Below are positions 1 through 10,621 of a DNA stretch of 64,000 nucleotides, one piece after another; position 1 is the first letter of the stretch; each line of letters opens with the position of its first letter. Both the position numbers and the translations under genes were made by a program. Where the stretch lies: contig OY829537.1 in NCBI GenBank assembly GCA_963691705.1, positions 23,126,078-23,190,077 on the forward strand, read 5' to 3'. The notes beneath the pieces are model-generated. The model saw only the letters and a program-made list of their open reading frames with translations, was not told the origin of the DNA and made no database searches. This DNA comes from Viola odorata (taxonomy: Eukaryota > Streptophyta > Magnoliopsida > Malpighiales > Violaceae).

Positions 1-739
1 CCCAATGTGCGGGTAATACTCACCCACAATTATAGGTATTTGACGGATATCTATATCGCGGGCGGAATTGTCATCCCTACCACGTCGGCTGCATTATGCT
101 TCCACACAATTATTAAATTATTTTTTTAACTTTTTACTATTAACTATATCATATTATTTCATTTGCAGAATTTTAGCAGCATCGATCGCACCTATATACC
201 TAGGTACTTTTTTATAAAAAATAAAAATAAAATAAACCCATTCCTATATTCAAGTGTACTTTTTTATTTTTAAATAAATGTATTCATATTTTTTTGAGAT
301 ATGTTGAAGAAGTATATATGTATATTGGCAATTAATTAAATTAAATAGCCCAAAAGTTACTAATATAGAATTTATTTTCTAAATTGCAGAACTTTAATTA
401 ATTATGTACAACAAATATGAGTAGCATTGATCTCTAGGGATGGGATCGTTGGAGCCAAAGAATATATGCTCACCTTTTTTTTCTATTTATAAATAAAATT
501 GATCTTAGGGCATGATCATGATATAGTATCTAGTTATATTTATTGTGGACCATACTTTTTTTGTTCCCCATGCCGAATGGTGCATAAATTATTTTTCTTT
601 TTCTTTTTCTTCTTTATTGTTGATTAATTTTTTATTTTTTTATTTTTTTTGTTTTGTTCATTATCTTCCATTAAATAATTTCACCGCACTTCACTCGTAA
701 GCATGTCGCATTGTCTTGCCTTTTCATTTACAATAATTG
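1..739. other. AT-rich intergenic DNA
   Basis: No open reading frame with recognisable similarity, no splice-linked exons and no clear repeat termini are visible. The stretch is rich in A and T runs and ends at the 10-bp target duplication of the next element. Confidence 0.6.
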
Positions 740-749
740 GTGGTTTTGA

Positions 750-1009
750 GGGTTTGGCGCGCCAGGAGTCCCTAACGTTATTATTTTCATTTTAGTTGGT
801 CCCTAACGGCGAAATTGGGACCACGAAGTCCAAACGTTACCTCAGTTAGCACCCCGGGGTCCCTATTGTCATAACGGAGCTTAACACCGTTAACTCTAAA
901 TATTTTAATATTATTTTGAAAAAAAGTATATGACATTGGGTCCCACTAGTCAGATTTTTCTGACTTTTTTATTTTCTTATTATCTAAAATAATTAAATTA
1001 ATTTAAAAA
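750..1009 (+). repeat. left terminal inverted repeat of the MULE-like element
   Basis: Pairs with 1751-2010. Identity is obvious from the terminal GGCGCGCC (an AscI site) through the TTAACACCGTTAACTC block to the ATAATTAAATTAATTT block. Confidence 0.8.
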
Positions 1010-1750
1010 TTAAGAAAAATATGTAAAAATCAAAAAAAGGAAAAAATCCTAAACAATGTAAGAAAAATAGAAAAATAATTAAATTAATTTCAAAATCCAG
1101 AAAAATTTATAAAAATGTAAAAATGTAAAAAATACAAAAAAATGTAAAAATTCTTAAAAAACGTAAAAAATAAGAAAAAAATTAAATTAATTTGAAAATC
1201 AAGAAAAATATATATAAAAATCCAAAAAAATGTAAAGATTCCAAAAAAAATGTAAAAATTCATAAAAATAATTGCGTTTTTTAGATAGAAAATTCAGAAA
1301 AATAAGTAAAAAATGTAAAAAATCAGAAAAAAATTAAATTACTTTGAAAATCCAGAAAAATATATAAAAAATCCAAAAAAATGTAAAAAATACAAAACAA
1401 TGTAAAAATTCCAAAAACAAAACGTAAAAATTCATAAAAATAATTACGTTTTTTTATGATTTTTTAAATATTTTTTATTTTTACATATTTTTATTGATTT
1501 TTAAATTAATTTAATTATTTTTATGAGTTTTTAAATTTTTTAGGATTTTTTACATTTTTTTGGGATTTTTTATATATTTTTCTTGATTTTCAAATTAATT
1601 TAATTATTTTTCTGATTTTTTACATTTTTTAGGAATTTTTACATTTTTAGGATTTTTTACGTTTTTAAATGATTTTTTACATTTTTTACATATTTTTCTT
1701 GATTTTGAAATTAATTTAATTATTTTTCTGATTTTTTACATTTTTTAGGA

Positions 1751-2010
1751 TTTTAAAATTAATTTAATTATTTTAGATAATAAGAAAATAAAAAAGTCAG
1801 AAAAATCTGACTAGTGGGACCCAATGTCATATATTTTTTTTCAAAATAATATTAAAATATTGAGAGTTAACGGTGTTAAGCTCCGTTATGACAATAGGGA
1901 CCCCGGGGTGCTAACTGAGGTAACGTTTGGACTTCGTGGTCCCAATTTCGCCGTTAGGGACCAACTAAAATGAAAATAATAATGTTAGGGACCCCTGGCG
2001 CGCCAAACCC
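1751..2010 (-). repeat. right terminal inverted repeat of the MULE-like element
   Basis: Reverse complement of 750-1009 with scattered substitutions. It is followed immediately by the second copy of the 10-bp target duplication. Confidence 0.8.
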
Positions 2011-2278
2011 GTGGTTTTGAGGTTGCCACAAAGTTTATAACATTTCTACCTATAAAGTATATAATTAATTAATTATACTAATTTTGTTTGTACAAATTAA
2101 CCGATTAAAAGATAAAATACTTTTAATTTATGATTTTTTTCATATAAACCTGCGACTATATACTTAAAAGATAATAATAACAAACCACTCGCACTAATTA
2201 CTTACCGATATTTGCACGAATTAAAAAACTTATAAATAAATATTTATTATCTATAAACACACGAGTGGAAACAACAAT

Positions 2279-2350
2279 GTGGCTGTAGTTTAGTGGTGAG
2301 AATTCCACGTTGTGGCCGAGGAGACCTGGGCTCGAATCCCAGCAGCCACA
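2279..2350 (+). tRNA. tRNA-His (anticodon GTG)
   Basis: A 72-nt cloverleaf. The 7-bp acceptor stem is GTGGCTG (2279-2285) with CAGCCAC (2343-2349) and discriminator A2350. The A-box region is in the D arm, the anticodon GTG is at 2312-2314, and the T-arm/B-box is GGGCTCGAATCCC. The sequence closely resembles plant nuclear tRNA-His. One oddity is that the anticodon stem CCACG (2305-2309) faces CGAGG (2317-2321), giving an A2307-A2319 mismatch at the central pair; the usual base there is T. The gene may therefore be a slightly impaired copy. It has no encoded CCA, as expected for a nuclear gene. Confidence 0.92.
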
Positions 2351-2366
2351 CTTTATTATGTTATTG

Positions 2367-2370
2367 TTTT
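2367..2370 (+). terminator. Pol III termination T-run after tRNA-His
   Basis: TTTT 17 nt downstream of the tRNA 3' end. This is the minimal RNA polymerase III stop signal in plants. Confidence 0.5.
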
Positions 2371-3889
2371 GATACTCGATCCAAATAATAACTATATGGA
2401 TTATGGAGGCCCCACCCCAGTATTTTAGCCCAATAGACCGTTCCTGCTTTGCGGCCCCAAGTCAAATCATTGTCAGTTGTTTTTTCTTGAAGGAAATGTT
2501 GGATTATGCATTAAAAATTTAAATTGTATTGAGAAAACCAGAATTTAAAGCTTAATTATACTCTCTTTTTTTGGACAAGAGCTTATACATTTTTCAACTT
2601 CTTAGTGTCTTTGCATAAACAATTAAAGTTGAGGTGATAATATACGATAAGCAACTTATCCATCTCGAAAATATTTGAACAAAATTAATTTTTTAAAATA
2701 CGATTTTATAAAAATAGAATTTGACAAAATTTGAAAAAAATTAGATACTCAGAAAAAAAGAATATATATTTTTTTTTCTCATTTTTCATCACAAGGAGTT
2801 AAATTAAGAGCCAAGCAAATCCAAAGTTATGGGGATGTGAGGATGATCGTTTTGGCAAGTGAGAGAAAAGCCAAAGGATAGAACACAAAGAAACGGCTAA
2901 ATTAGCCATCAAGAATTATTGTGCACTATATACATAGGCCATCAATAACTTCACCTTCTTAATATTAATGTTTTTCCATCAATTTTTAATATTACTTCAT
3001 TCATCCCAAAATATGTGATTATATAGTTAAAACTAATATATGATTGGTATAAATGTTTATCACTACTATTGTTGTTTTTAAGTAAGAAGTAACACATGTT
3101 CGAACTTTGTAACAGAGAAATCACCTGCTAGAAATAATTTACTTCTTAATAGATTAACCTAATACGAGCATAATTAATCTTAACTCAATAGATTTAGGAA
3201 TACTCGTAAATCACTTAAATATTATTGGATGGCATCCAACTAATGCACTCTAGTTTGATATTCTTTTAGTAGTTTTTATGGGTTCTATCCATACGTGTTT
3301 GGAAAGGATTTGGTGCTTTTCTGTTTTGAATTTGCTAGATGAACAGCCAGAAGTGTTAGACAATAGAATGAATGGGGACATAATATAGAGAGTGGACGAC
3401 AAAAAGATACAGCCCTAAGATGAAAAAAATAAATTGGAAATATATATACTAAAATGAAAGAAAATAAAGAGAGAGAAGGGAATAGTTTTGTCCCTTAGAG
3501 GATATCAATGGGCAAATTAGAAGAAGCCAGCCGGCACCATTGCTTGCATTCCACGTGGTGATAACTTGTGAGGTTAATTTCCTACGGACGACGGAGTTGA
3601 ATGGATTAAAGGCAACGCAAAGGGGAATATGGTAACAGCACAAAGGCATATTTTCCACGTTATTAGCTACTAACTTCTACTAACTCCTCTTTACTCTTAT
3701 TTAGCCATGATGCGCTATGGCGCTTCTAGCCGGCTTATTTTGCTCACTTTTTCCTAAGATATGTTAAAAATAATGAAGAGGGTCGGAATAATCTAAATGC
3801 TGAGATTATGGTGTTGGAAAAAAATTAACAAATAAAAATTTCATAAATAATTCATGAATTTGTAAAGGTTGGTAGTTAAAATGTCATGC
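2371..3889. other. AT-rich intergenic DNA
   Basis: No supported gene. The short open frames here show no family features. It ends at the ATATT target duplication (3890-3894) of Copia A. Confidence 0.6.
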
Positions 3890-3894
3890 ATATT

Positions 3895-4310
3895 TGTTAA
3901 ATATTGGCTTGAAATATTAAATATAGACCCAAGTTATATCGGCCCACAAATCTCCTACTTCTAGTAGAACTTGTATTGCATGTGCTACAAGGTTGAAGTC
4001 ATGTAGGAGTCTTTTATACTTATCATATATGTATAAGTAGGAGATTGTAGCTTAGAAGGATTCTAAGAGAGTTTAGAATACTTCCATGAGGTGTATAAAT
4101 AGGGGTCCTATGGTATTGGTTTTCTCACAAGTTGTACTTTGTACTTTGATTATCATAGTGAAATTCTCTCTAGCTTGCCCGTGATTTTTTACCTGAAAAG
4201 GTTTTCCATGTAAAAATAAAGTGTTCTTTCTCTCTTATTTACTCCTTTACTTTAGAGTTCTTTATTGTGTGGGTTGATTCAAAAGTAAATAAGGTCAATT
4301 ATTCACAACA
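3895..4310 (+). repeat. Copia A 5' LTR
   Basis: Starts TGTTAAATATT and ends CACAACA. It matches the 3' LTR at 34474-34908 over its length. It carries a TATA box at 4094-4100. Confidence 0.9.
4094..4100 (+). promoter_or_regulatory. TATA box of the Copia A 5' LTR
   Basis: TATAAAT inside GGTGTATAAATAGGGG. The same box is kept in the 3' LTR at 34693-34700. Confidence 0.65.
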
Positions 4311-4312
4311 AT

Positions 4313-4324
4313 TGGTAGCAGAGC
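4313..4324 (+). other. Copia A primer-binding site (initiator tRNA-Met type)
   Basis: TGGTAGCAGAGC lies 2 nt after the LTR. It is one base away from TGGTATCAGAGC, the usual complement of the plant initiator tRNA-Met 3' end. Confidence 0.75.
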
Positions 4325-4380
4325 TCTTAGTTTAGAGTTCGGATCTACTTTCGCGGTTTTGAATCAACTATTGCAATAGG

Positions 4381-4883
4381 ATGAGCGGATCGAGTATGAA
4401 GGTTGAGTTTGTGAAGTTCGATGGAAAGAATAATTTTACCCTATGGCAACCAAGAGTTTATGATTTGTTGGTACAACAGAAGTTTCACTACGCCTTGAAG
4501 ACTAAGAAACCGAAGAAGATGGAGGATGCAGATTGGAAAGACTGCAAGGAGACTGCGTTCAGCACAATCAGGTCGTGTTTGTCGGATTCGATAACTTACA
4601 CAGTATTTAATACAAAAAATATTAAGGAGTTGTGGAAAAAACTCGAGGCAACCTATCTGAATAAAGGTCTATCTAACTGGTTAAAGATGAAGAAAGATTT
4701 GTATAGTACGAGGATGGCTGAAGGAGGGGATATACATGACCATATTGACTTGTTTATGAAGAAAATTATTGAGTTAGAGCGATTGGGGGTCGTGTATCAA
4801 GATGAGGAGAAAGCTTTAATGCTCCTCAGCTCATTGCCAAGTTCGTAAGATCACCTTAATACGACTCTACTCTATGGCAAACA
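4381..4883 (+). pseudogene. Copia A gag, N-terminal fragment
   Basis: The frame opens with ATG at 4381 and reads about 155 codons before a stop at 4846. It has the copia gag (UBN2-type) pattern: YFxxW-like FTLWQPRVYDLL near the start, then an ELWKKLEATY block and the LSSLPSS motif at the end. The stop falls inside that motif. Past it the frame still gives gag-like codons up to the AAACA duplication at 4879-4883, where Copia B is inserted. The same gag continues at 33298-33340. The protease, integrase and RT expected downstream are absent, so this is a dead fragment. Confidence 0.85.
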
Positions 4884-5122
4884 TGTCAAGTTTACTGGAT
4901 GCCTTCTCACATGAGGTAGGCCTTTCATATATAGAAGCAGTAAGCTGTACATGCCTAATAATCAGCCTAATAATTAGCCTATTTACATCCCTAAATATCA
5001 GGCTAAATATATTTTATAATTATTAGGAGATACACCTATATTTACAGATTATACTTTCTATATATATATAGCTAACATATAGATATGGAAATAAGGAGAA
5101 TAAGGTGGTGCCCACACTAACA
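4884..5122 (-). repeat. Copia B 3' LTR
   Basis: TGTCAAG...CACTAACA on the plus strand, nearly identical to 33054-33292. Confidence 0.9.
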
Positions 5123-5134
5123 TCCCCCCTCAAA
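5123..5134 (-). other. Copia B polypurine tract
   Basis: Minus strand TTTGAGGGGGGA directly before the 3' LTR, the usual plus-strand primer position. Confidence 0.75.
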
Positions 5135-6655
5135 TTGATGATGGGTGGTCAAGAAGCATCAATTTGCTAACTAAGAACTGATGACGTGGACGGGGCATAG
5201 ATTTGGTGAAAAGATCAGCAAGTTGCATATCGGTGGAGACACGCGGAAGAGAAATGGTACCAGCATCATAGGCCTCTCGAATATAATGGCAATCCACCTC
5301 TATGTGTTTGGTACGCTCGTGGAAGACAGGATTTATAACAAGCTGAACAGCACTGGTGTTATCAGCATATAAAGGAGTAGGAGAAGTCTGTGGAAAACCA
5401 AGTTCAGCCAATAAGCCTCGGAGCCAAGTAACTTCGGAGGAGGCAGTAGACATAGCCCTATACTCTGACTCTGTAGATGATTTAGAAACACGATCTTGTT
5501 TCTTGCTCTTCCAGGAGATCAGAGAATCACCAAGAAACATACACCAGCCAGTAACAGAGCGACGAGTGTCAGGACAACCAACCCAATCAGCATCAGCATA
5601 ACCCACAAGTTTAATGGGAGAAACAGCAGAAAAGAATAAGCCACGATGAGAAGAGCCCAAAATGTAGCGAATTATACGACGGACAGCCACCAAATGAAGA
5701 TGACGAGGAGATTGCATAAACTGACTGACTTGTTGGACAGCGAAGGAGATATCAGGCCTAGTGATAGTAAGATAATTTAAACTGCCAACAAGTTGACGAA
5801 AGACACTAGGATCAGGTAAAAGGTCGCCCTCCGCACGACTATATTTGACATTAACTTCTAAAGGCGTATCCACTGGTGAAGCATCTTGAAGGCCCGCCAA
5901 AGAAATTAAATCCTGAGCATATTTATATTGATGTAAGAACACACTAGAAGGAACAACACCCACTTCCAATCCCAAAAAATAAGTAAGCGAACCAAGATCC
6001 TTCATATGAAAAGAATCATGAAGGTGTTGTTGAAGGCGGCTAATTTGGGAAGGATTCGAGCCCGTAATAACAATGTCATCAACATAAACAAGAAGGACAA
6101 CCAAACCAAGAGAGGTATTGCAAAGGAACAAGGAAGGATCATATTGGCTTTGCATAAAGGAGAAGTGAAGAAAGAGCAGACTTGAACTTGTCAAACCATG
6201 CACGAGGAGCCTGTTTTAACCCGTAGAGAGACTTGTTCAACTTACACAAAGCGGATGGAATAGAGTTAGACAAACCACGGGAAGGTGTCATGTAGATATC
6301 TTTTCTGAGATCACCATGTAAAAATGCATTCTTGACTTCCATTTGATAAAGAGGCCAACCTTGAGAAGCAGCAATGGAAATAACGGTGCGAACAGTAGTC
6401 ATCTTGGCTACAGGAGCAAAAGTTTCTTCATAATCCACCCCATACTCCTGCTTGTTACCAAGGGCAACCAATCTCGCCTTATAACGATCCAGAGTGTCAT
6501 CAGAATGCGTTTTGACGGAGTACACCCATTTGCAGCCAATGGGTTGAACATGGGAAGGACAAGTAACAAGATCCCATGTGTTATTTTCGTGAAGAGCCTG
6601 AAGTTCCTCCTGCATTGCTTGCTGCCAACACTCATGCTTGCAAGCCTGTGAGTAA
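5130..6655 (-). pseudogene. Copia B reverse transcriptase and RNase H
   Basis: Two minus-strand frames, 6615-6139 and 6203-5130, together cover a copia RT-RNase H. The first has the GCKWVY, YKARLVA and FAPVAK blocks and LKQAPRAW. The second has the catalytic LVYVDDI, then FLGLE, RPDISFAV, DADWAG-like DADWVG, the RRSVTGW RNase H block and KSSTESEYRA, ending HQFLVSKL. A frameshift near 6200 joins the frames, and another near 6655 separates them from the upstream linker. Length and motif order are normal for copia pol. It cannot be translated as one protein. Confidence 0.88.
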
Positions 6656-6982
6656 CTAGATGGGATAGATATTGTCTAGAGTGGCAAAAAAACTGTACCG
6701 ATCAGGCGGATGAGAGACCCTGGCAGATCGTCGAGGAGCAGGCTGAGTATGTGCAGGGGCAGCTGCAGGCTCAAGTGGCGGAGGAATGTCGGGAAGGGGC
6801 AGGTCTGGTCGTCGTCGTGCATACACAATTCCTGGTTTAAAACGCTCAAAAGGAGGTGATAAATCCTCAAAGTGAGGGAGACAAGGAGCAGGAGGTGAGG
6901 ACTCGACATGAGTAGGGAAGAAATATTGGTTCTCAAAGAAGACAACATTGCGAGAAGTATGAAGTTTATTACCAATGGGATC
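6656..6982 (-). pseudogene. Copia B integrase C-terminal linker (downstream half)
   Basis: Minus-strand frame continuing the integrase after the insertion point, with HTSRNVVFFE then a Pro-rich linker (PLPDIPPPLEP). It stops at 6656. Directly upstream is the Ogre target duplication ATAAC (6983-6987). The reading phase matches the codons left on the other side of the Ogre element at 30759. Confidence 0.8.
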
Positions 6983-7796
6983 ATAACTGTCGCGCCTCGG
7001 AAATTTAAAAAAAATTCGCGAGTGTGCAACGAAATTTGAGACCTTACAATGCTCGGCGAAAAAGGGACGCCTAGCAGCATGCAATGAAGTCGCCACCCTA
7101 ATTTGGTTGCTAGGCTTAGGGAACCCTAATTTTCATGGCATAGGAAATATAATAAGTAAAAAACTAAAGGCACAAAAAAAAGGGGTCTGGACCCCAGACA
7201 AAGGTTCGGGGTCGTATTATGGTCTCGGGAAGGTGTTAGGCACCCGAGACACATCCGAAAGCGGTTACCGGTTGATGAGAGAGGTGTTTAAAAAGGTGTT
7301 TGAGAAATGCGTTTTGAAAAAGGGGGCCCTCAGAGGAATCGTCACTTTAGTCTTTATTATGATCGTGATGGGACTGAATTTTCCGTAAGACTGAATGAGC
7401 GCCCTCTTTCTTCATCATCGGGCCATGCATGATTAACTTAATTACTACGTGATCCTAACATGGATTGCTAACAGAGTACCAATTTAAATGATTGATTTTA
7501 AAGTGAAAAACTGAAGTGGGATCGAAAGTCCCCATGTACATGCAGTCAATACAAGCGAGAATTTAAAATCATATGAACATGGCATTTTAAGCAACTCTTT
7601 AAACACGTTGTTCATGTGGGTTGGTTTTAATTCTAGCAGTTCTATATATCATGCATGCAGTTGATATTTGCGAAAAGCATCGAATAAATAAAAGGGACTT
7701 GTGAGGCGTACTTTCGAGCGAAGCTTGAAATTAACCTACAAAACGAGAGTGTTAGTGATGGCTTGAGAAATAACTAGGCAATTCTATGAGTGCGAA

Positions 7797-8215
7797 AATT
7801 TAAATGACAGTCGATTGCACACGTAAAATGATGGATTCTACGCATACGAAAGTGAGATGCTGAGTTTGATAAAATGATGACAGTTGATTGTATGCGAAAA
7901 ATGATGGATTTTACGCATACGAGATTTAAATGCTGAGTTGATTGCATGCGAAAAATGATTGATTTTAAGCACACGAGAATTTAAATGCTGTGTTGATTGC
8001 ATGCGAAAAATGATTGATTTTACGCATACGAGAATTTAAATGCTAGGTTGATTGCATGCGAAAAATGATTGATTTTACGCATACGAGAATTTAAATGCTA
8101 GGTTGATTGCATGCGAAAAATGATTGATTTTACGCATACGAAAATTTAAATGCTAGGTTGATTGCATGCGAAAAATGATTGATTTTACGCATACGAAAAT
8201 GAAATGTTGTTTTGA
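7797..8215. repeat. ~55-bp tandem sub-repeats inside the Ogre LTR
   Basis: Copies of TTGATTGCATGCGAAAAATG followed by ATTGATTTTACGCATACGAG recur about every 55 bp from 7937, with more diverged copies before that. The partner array in the other LTR (27608-27960) is one unit shorter. Confidence 0.85.
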
Positions 8216-8349
8216 TAAGTGCAGAAAAATTAAATGCTATTGGCGATTTACAGGGAAGAAAAAAAAAGTTTAATGATTTGCAGAAAATAAAACAGGTTGA
8301 TAATGCAGGGAATAAACAGTTGGATATTTGCAGAAAATAAACAGTTGGT

Positions 8350-9140
8350 ATTGCGACCGACCATGTAGGCGGTATTGAATTTAAATTGCTGAAACTAAAT
8401 TGCTGAAATTTAAAGTGCGGGAAAGTAAAGTGCGGAAAAGTAAACAGTTGATAATTTGCGAAAGGATTTCCAGCAGTTTTGCGAAAAATTAAAGCAGTTG
8501 ATATTGCAGAAAATAAACAGTTGATATTGCGACCGACCATGTAGGCGGTATTGAATTTAAATTGCTGAAAGTAAATTGCTGAAATTTAAAGTGCGGAAAA
8601 GTAAAGTGCGGAAAAGTAAACAGTTGATAATTTGCGGAAGGATTTCCAGCAGTGTGCGAAAAATTAAAGCAGTTGAATGTTTACGAAAATTAAAATGCGA
8701 CCGACCATGTAGGCGGTATTGAATTTAAATTGCTGAAAGTAAATTGCTGGAATTTAAAGTGCGGAAAATTAGGCTGTTGATAAGTGCGACCGACCATGTA
8801 GGCGGTATTGAATTTAAATTGCTGAAAGTAAATTGCTGAAATTTAAAGTGCGAAAAAGTAAACAGTTGATAAGTGCGACCGACCATGTAGGCGGTATTGA
8901 ATTTAAATTGCTGAAAGTAAATTGCAGAATTAAAGTGCGGAAAAGTAAACAGTTGATAAGTGCGACCGACCATGTAGGCGGTATTGAATTTAAATTGCTG
9001 AAAGTAAATTGCAGAATTAAAGTGCGGAAAAGTAAACAGTTGATAATTTGCGGAAGGATTTCCAGCAGTTTTGCGAAAAAGTAAAGCAGTTGAATATTTA
9101 CGAAAATTAAAATGCGACCGACCATATAGGCGGTATTTTA
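8350..9140. repeat. ~88-bp sub-repeats with GCGACCGACCATGTAGGCGG
   Basis: The 20-mer GCGACCGACCATGTAGGCGG starts at about 8352, 8528, 8696, 8786, 8875 and 8962, with a variant at 9114. The spacing is about 88 bp or close to double it. The homologous array in the other LTR is at about 28104-28890. Open frames here come only from the repeat periodicity. Confidence 0.85.
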
Positions 9141-9786
9141 AATGACGGAAATTAAACGGTTAGATATAAATGACTGATGTTAGATAACATGACAATAAAT
9201 ATCACGATAAAGAATGAGCAATTCACGTATAAAAGCAATTCAAGAAACAACTTGTTAAAAATTAAGCATATGAAATAGTTTACGAAAAAAGTGAATTAAA
9301 TAATTCATGTATAAAACATACGAAAAATAACACGTAACATAAAAAATAAATATATGAAACATGCGAGCATCTTACGTAAAAAAATGGTCTCGAAAACCCG
9401 GAAAAATGCAAATGGGCTGGGCTTGACTTGGAAATTTGAAAGAAATGGGCCAGGAATTGTTCCTGGCCCAAAGGTAATTCATTTAAGTGGTGATGGGCCA
9501 AGCCCATCACCTTTCTTCCCTCTCACCCGAAGGGCCATGAGGCCCGTATTGCTTCATCTTCTTCCTCACGTTTGAGCAGTTAAATGGTCATCGTAGTCAA
9601 GAACAAAAATTAGAGAGAGAAACCGTAAGTGAGAGAGAGAGAGAAGCTTACCGTGGTTTGTCTCGAGAGGAAAGGATTGCGCAAGGAAGGGCTCAATTGC
9701 TCGTAAATTGGACCGGAAAATAGAGAGGGAGTAGTGTGGTTTTTTTTTGGGTGAAAATTCGGCCCCTTTGACGAAGGAACAGACGG

Positions 9787-9795
9787 CTATTTATA
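9787..9795 (-). promoter_or_regulatory. putative TATA box of the Ogre LTR
   Basis: Minus strand TATAAATAG within the near-palindrome GGCTATAAATAGCC. It is conserved at 29802-29810 in the other LTR. If used, U3 spans about 2 kb (interrupted here by the hAT insertion) and R plus U5 would be about 2.8 kb. Confidence 0.6.
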
Positions 9796-9978
9796 GCCGA
9801 AAGACGCGTGGGAGAGTGGCGGAGGGAGCTGCGCGTGGTGGCCGAACATCGTGGTGGCAAGGCTACGGGATAGTCGTGATGATGGCGGAGGGACAAGAGC
9901 TACGGGAGCAGTTGGCTTGGGCGTGGGCTGCTCCGCTGCGTGCTGATCGCCACTGTGCATGTGCATTATGCACATTAA

Positions 9979-10032
9979 ATTGTCAACCGTTGATCTGGTT
10001 GACTTTCCTTGGTTGACCAGATCAACGGTTGA
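9979..10032. repeat. short perfect hairpin in the Ogre LTR
   Basis: CAACCGTTGATCTGGT and its reverse complement ACCAGATCAACGGTTG flank a short TTGACTTTCCTTGGTTG spacer. It is kept in the other LTR at about 29998-30048. Function unknown. Confidence 0.7.
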
Positions 10033-10621
10033 GATCAAAGGCCATTAAGTCACATTTAAATGGCCTCGAGCCGAGACTCGCGGGCAAACGTACTGACTTT
10101 TCGAGCCGAAGGTACTAGCGCGTAGAGAAAAATATGACGGTTTTAGCCGTCTACAGTGAATCATGAAAATTTTCCGTTTAACGCGTTTATTTCCTCGTTC
10201 AAGGACGCGGAACGCGGGAACGGAACAAATAAAGCGTTACACCGAAAATTGCGCGAAACGCTGTAGACCATTGCGAGCAGAAAAAAATCTAGCAACTAGT
10301 TGATGGAAAACATTTTGAAGTCAAGCTGTTGTCCGCGCGAATTTACTCGGGTCCAATAAAAGCTCGACCGTAAATAATAATAAAAAATAAAAATACTAAA
10401 AAAAATGTGCTAAAATATTAAAAATCCTAAAAATCATGAGATGACCTAAAACGAAGAAACGACTCGCAAACGACTGCCGGATAGTAAAAAATGTGAGTTT
10501 TAAGGCTAAAAATACTAATGATAATAATGACGAAAATACTTGATGAAAAATTAACAACGCGATTTCGAAAGCTAACGATGATCCTAAAACGCGATGCAAA
10601 CCCTAAAAAGGCCAGTGATAG

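Larger units (their letters stand above)
750..2010. mobile_element. MULE-like fold-back element with ~260-bp terminal inverted repeats
   Basis: The element starts GGGTTTGGCGCGCC and ends with its reverse complement. It is flanked by a perfect 10-bp direct repeat, GTGGTTTTGA, at 740-749 and 2011-2020. The inverted repeats run about 260 bp (750-1009 and 1751-2010) with few mismatches. They include the GGGACC-type blocks and an identical GTCAGATTTTTCTGAC hairpin core. The 740-bp centre is nearly pure A/T with many diverged copies of AAAAATGTAAAAA on one side and their complement on the other, so the whole element is close to one large palindrome. Long inverted repeats and a 9-11-bp duplication are typical of Mutator-like elements. 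There is no transposase, so it would be non-autonomous. The superfamily is inferred from structure only. Confidence 0.75.

Noticed and set aside
8725..9125. Open frames with repeated residues in the Ogre LTR (also 28476-28876)
   Set aside because: Products of the ~88-bp LTR sub-repeats; not conserved coding sequence.
7797..9140. Possible CRISPR array
   Set aside because: Plant nuclear DNA; repeats are imperfect LTR sub-repeats without unique spacers or cas genes.
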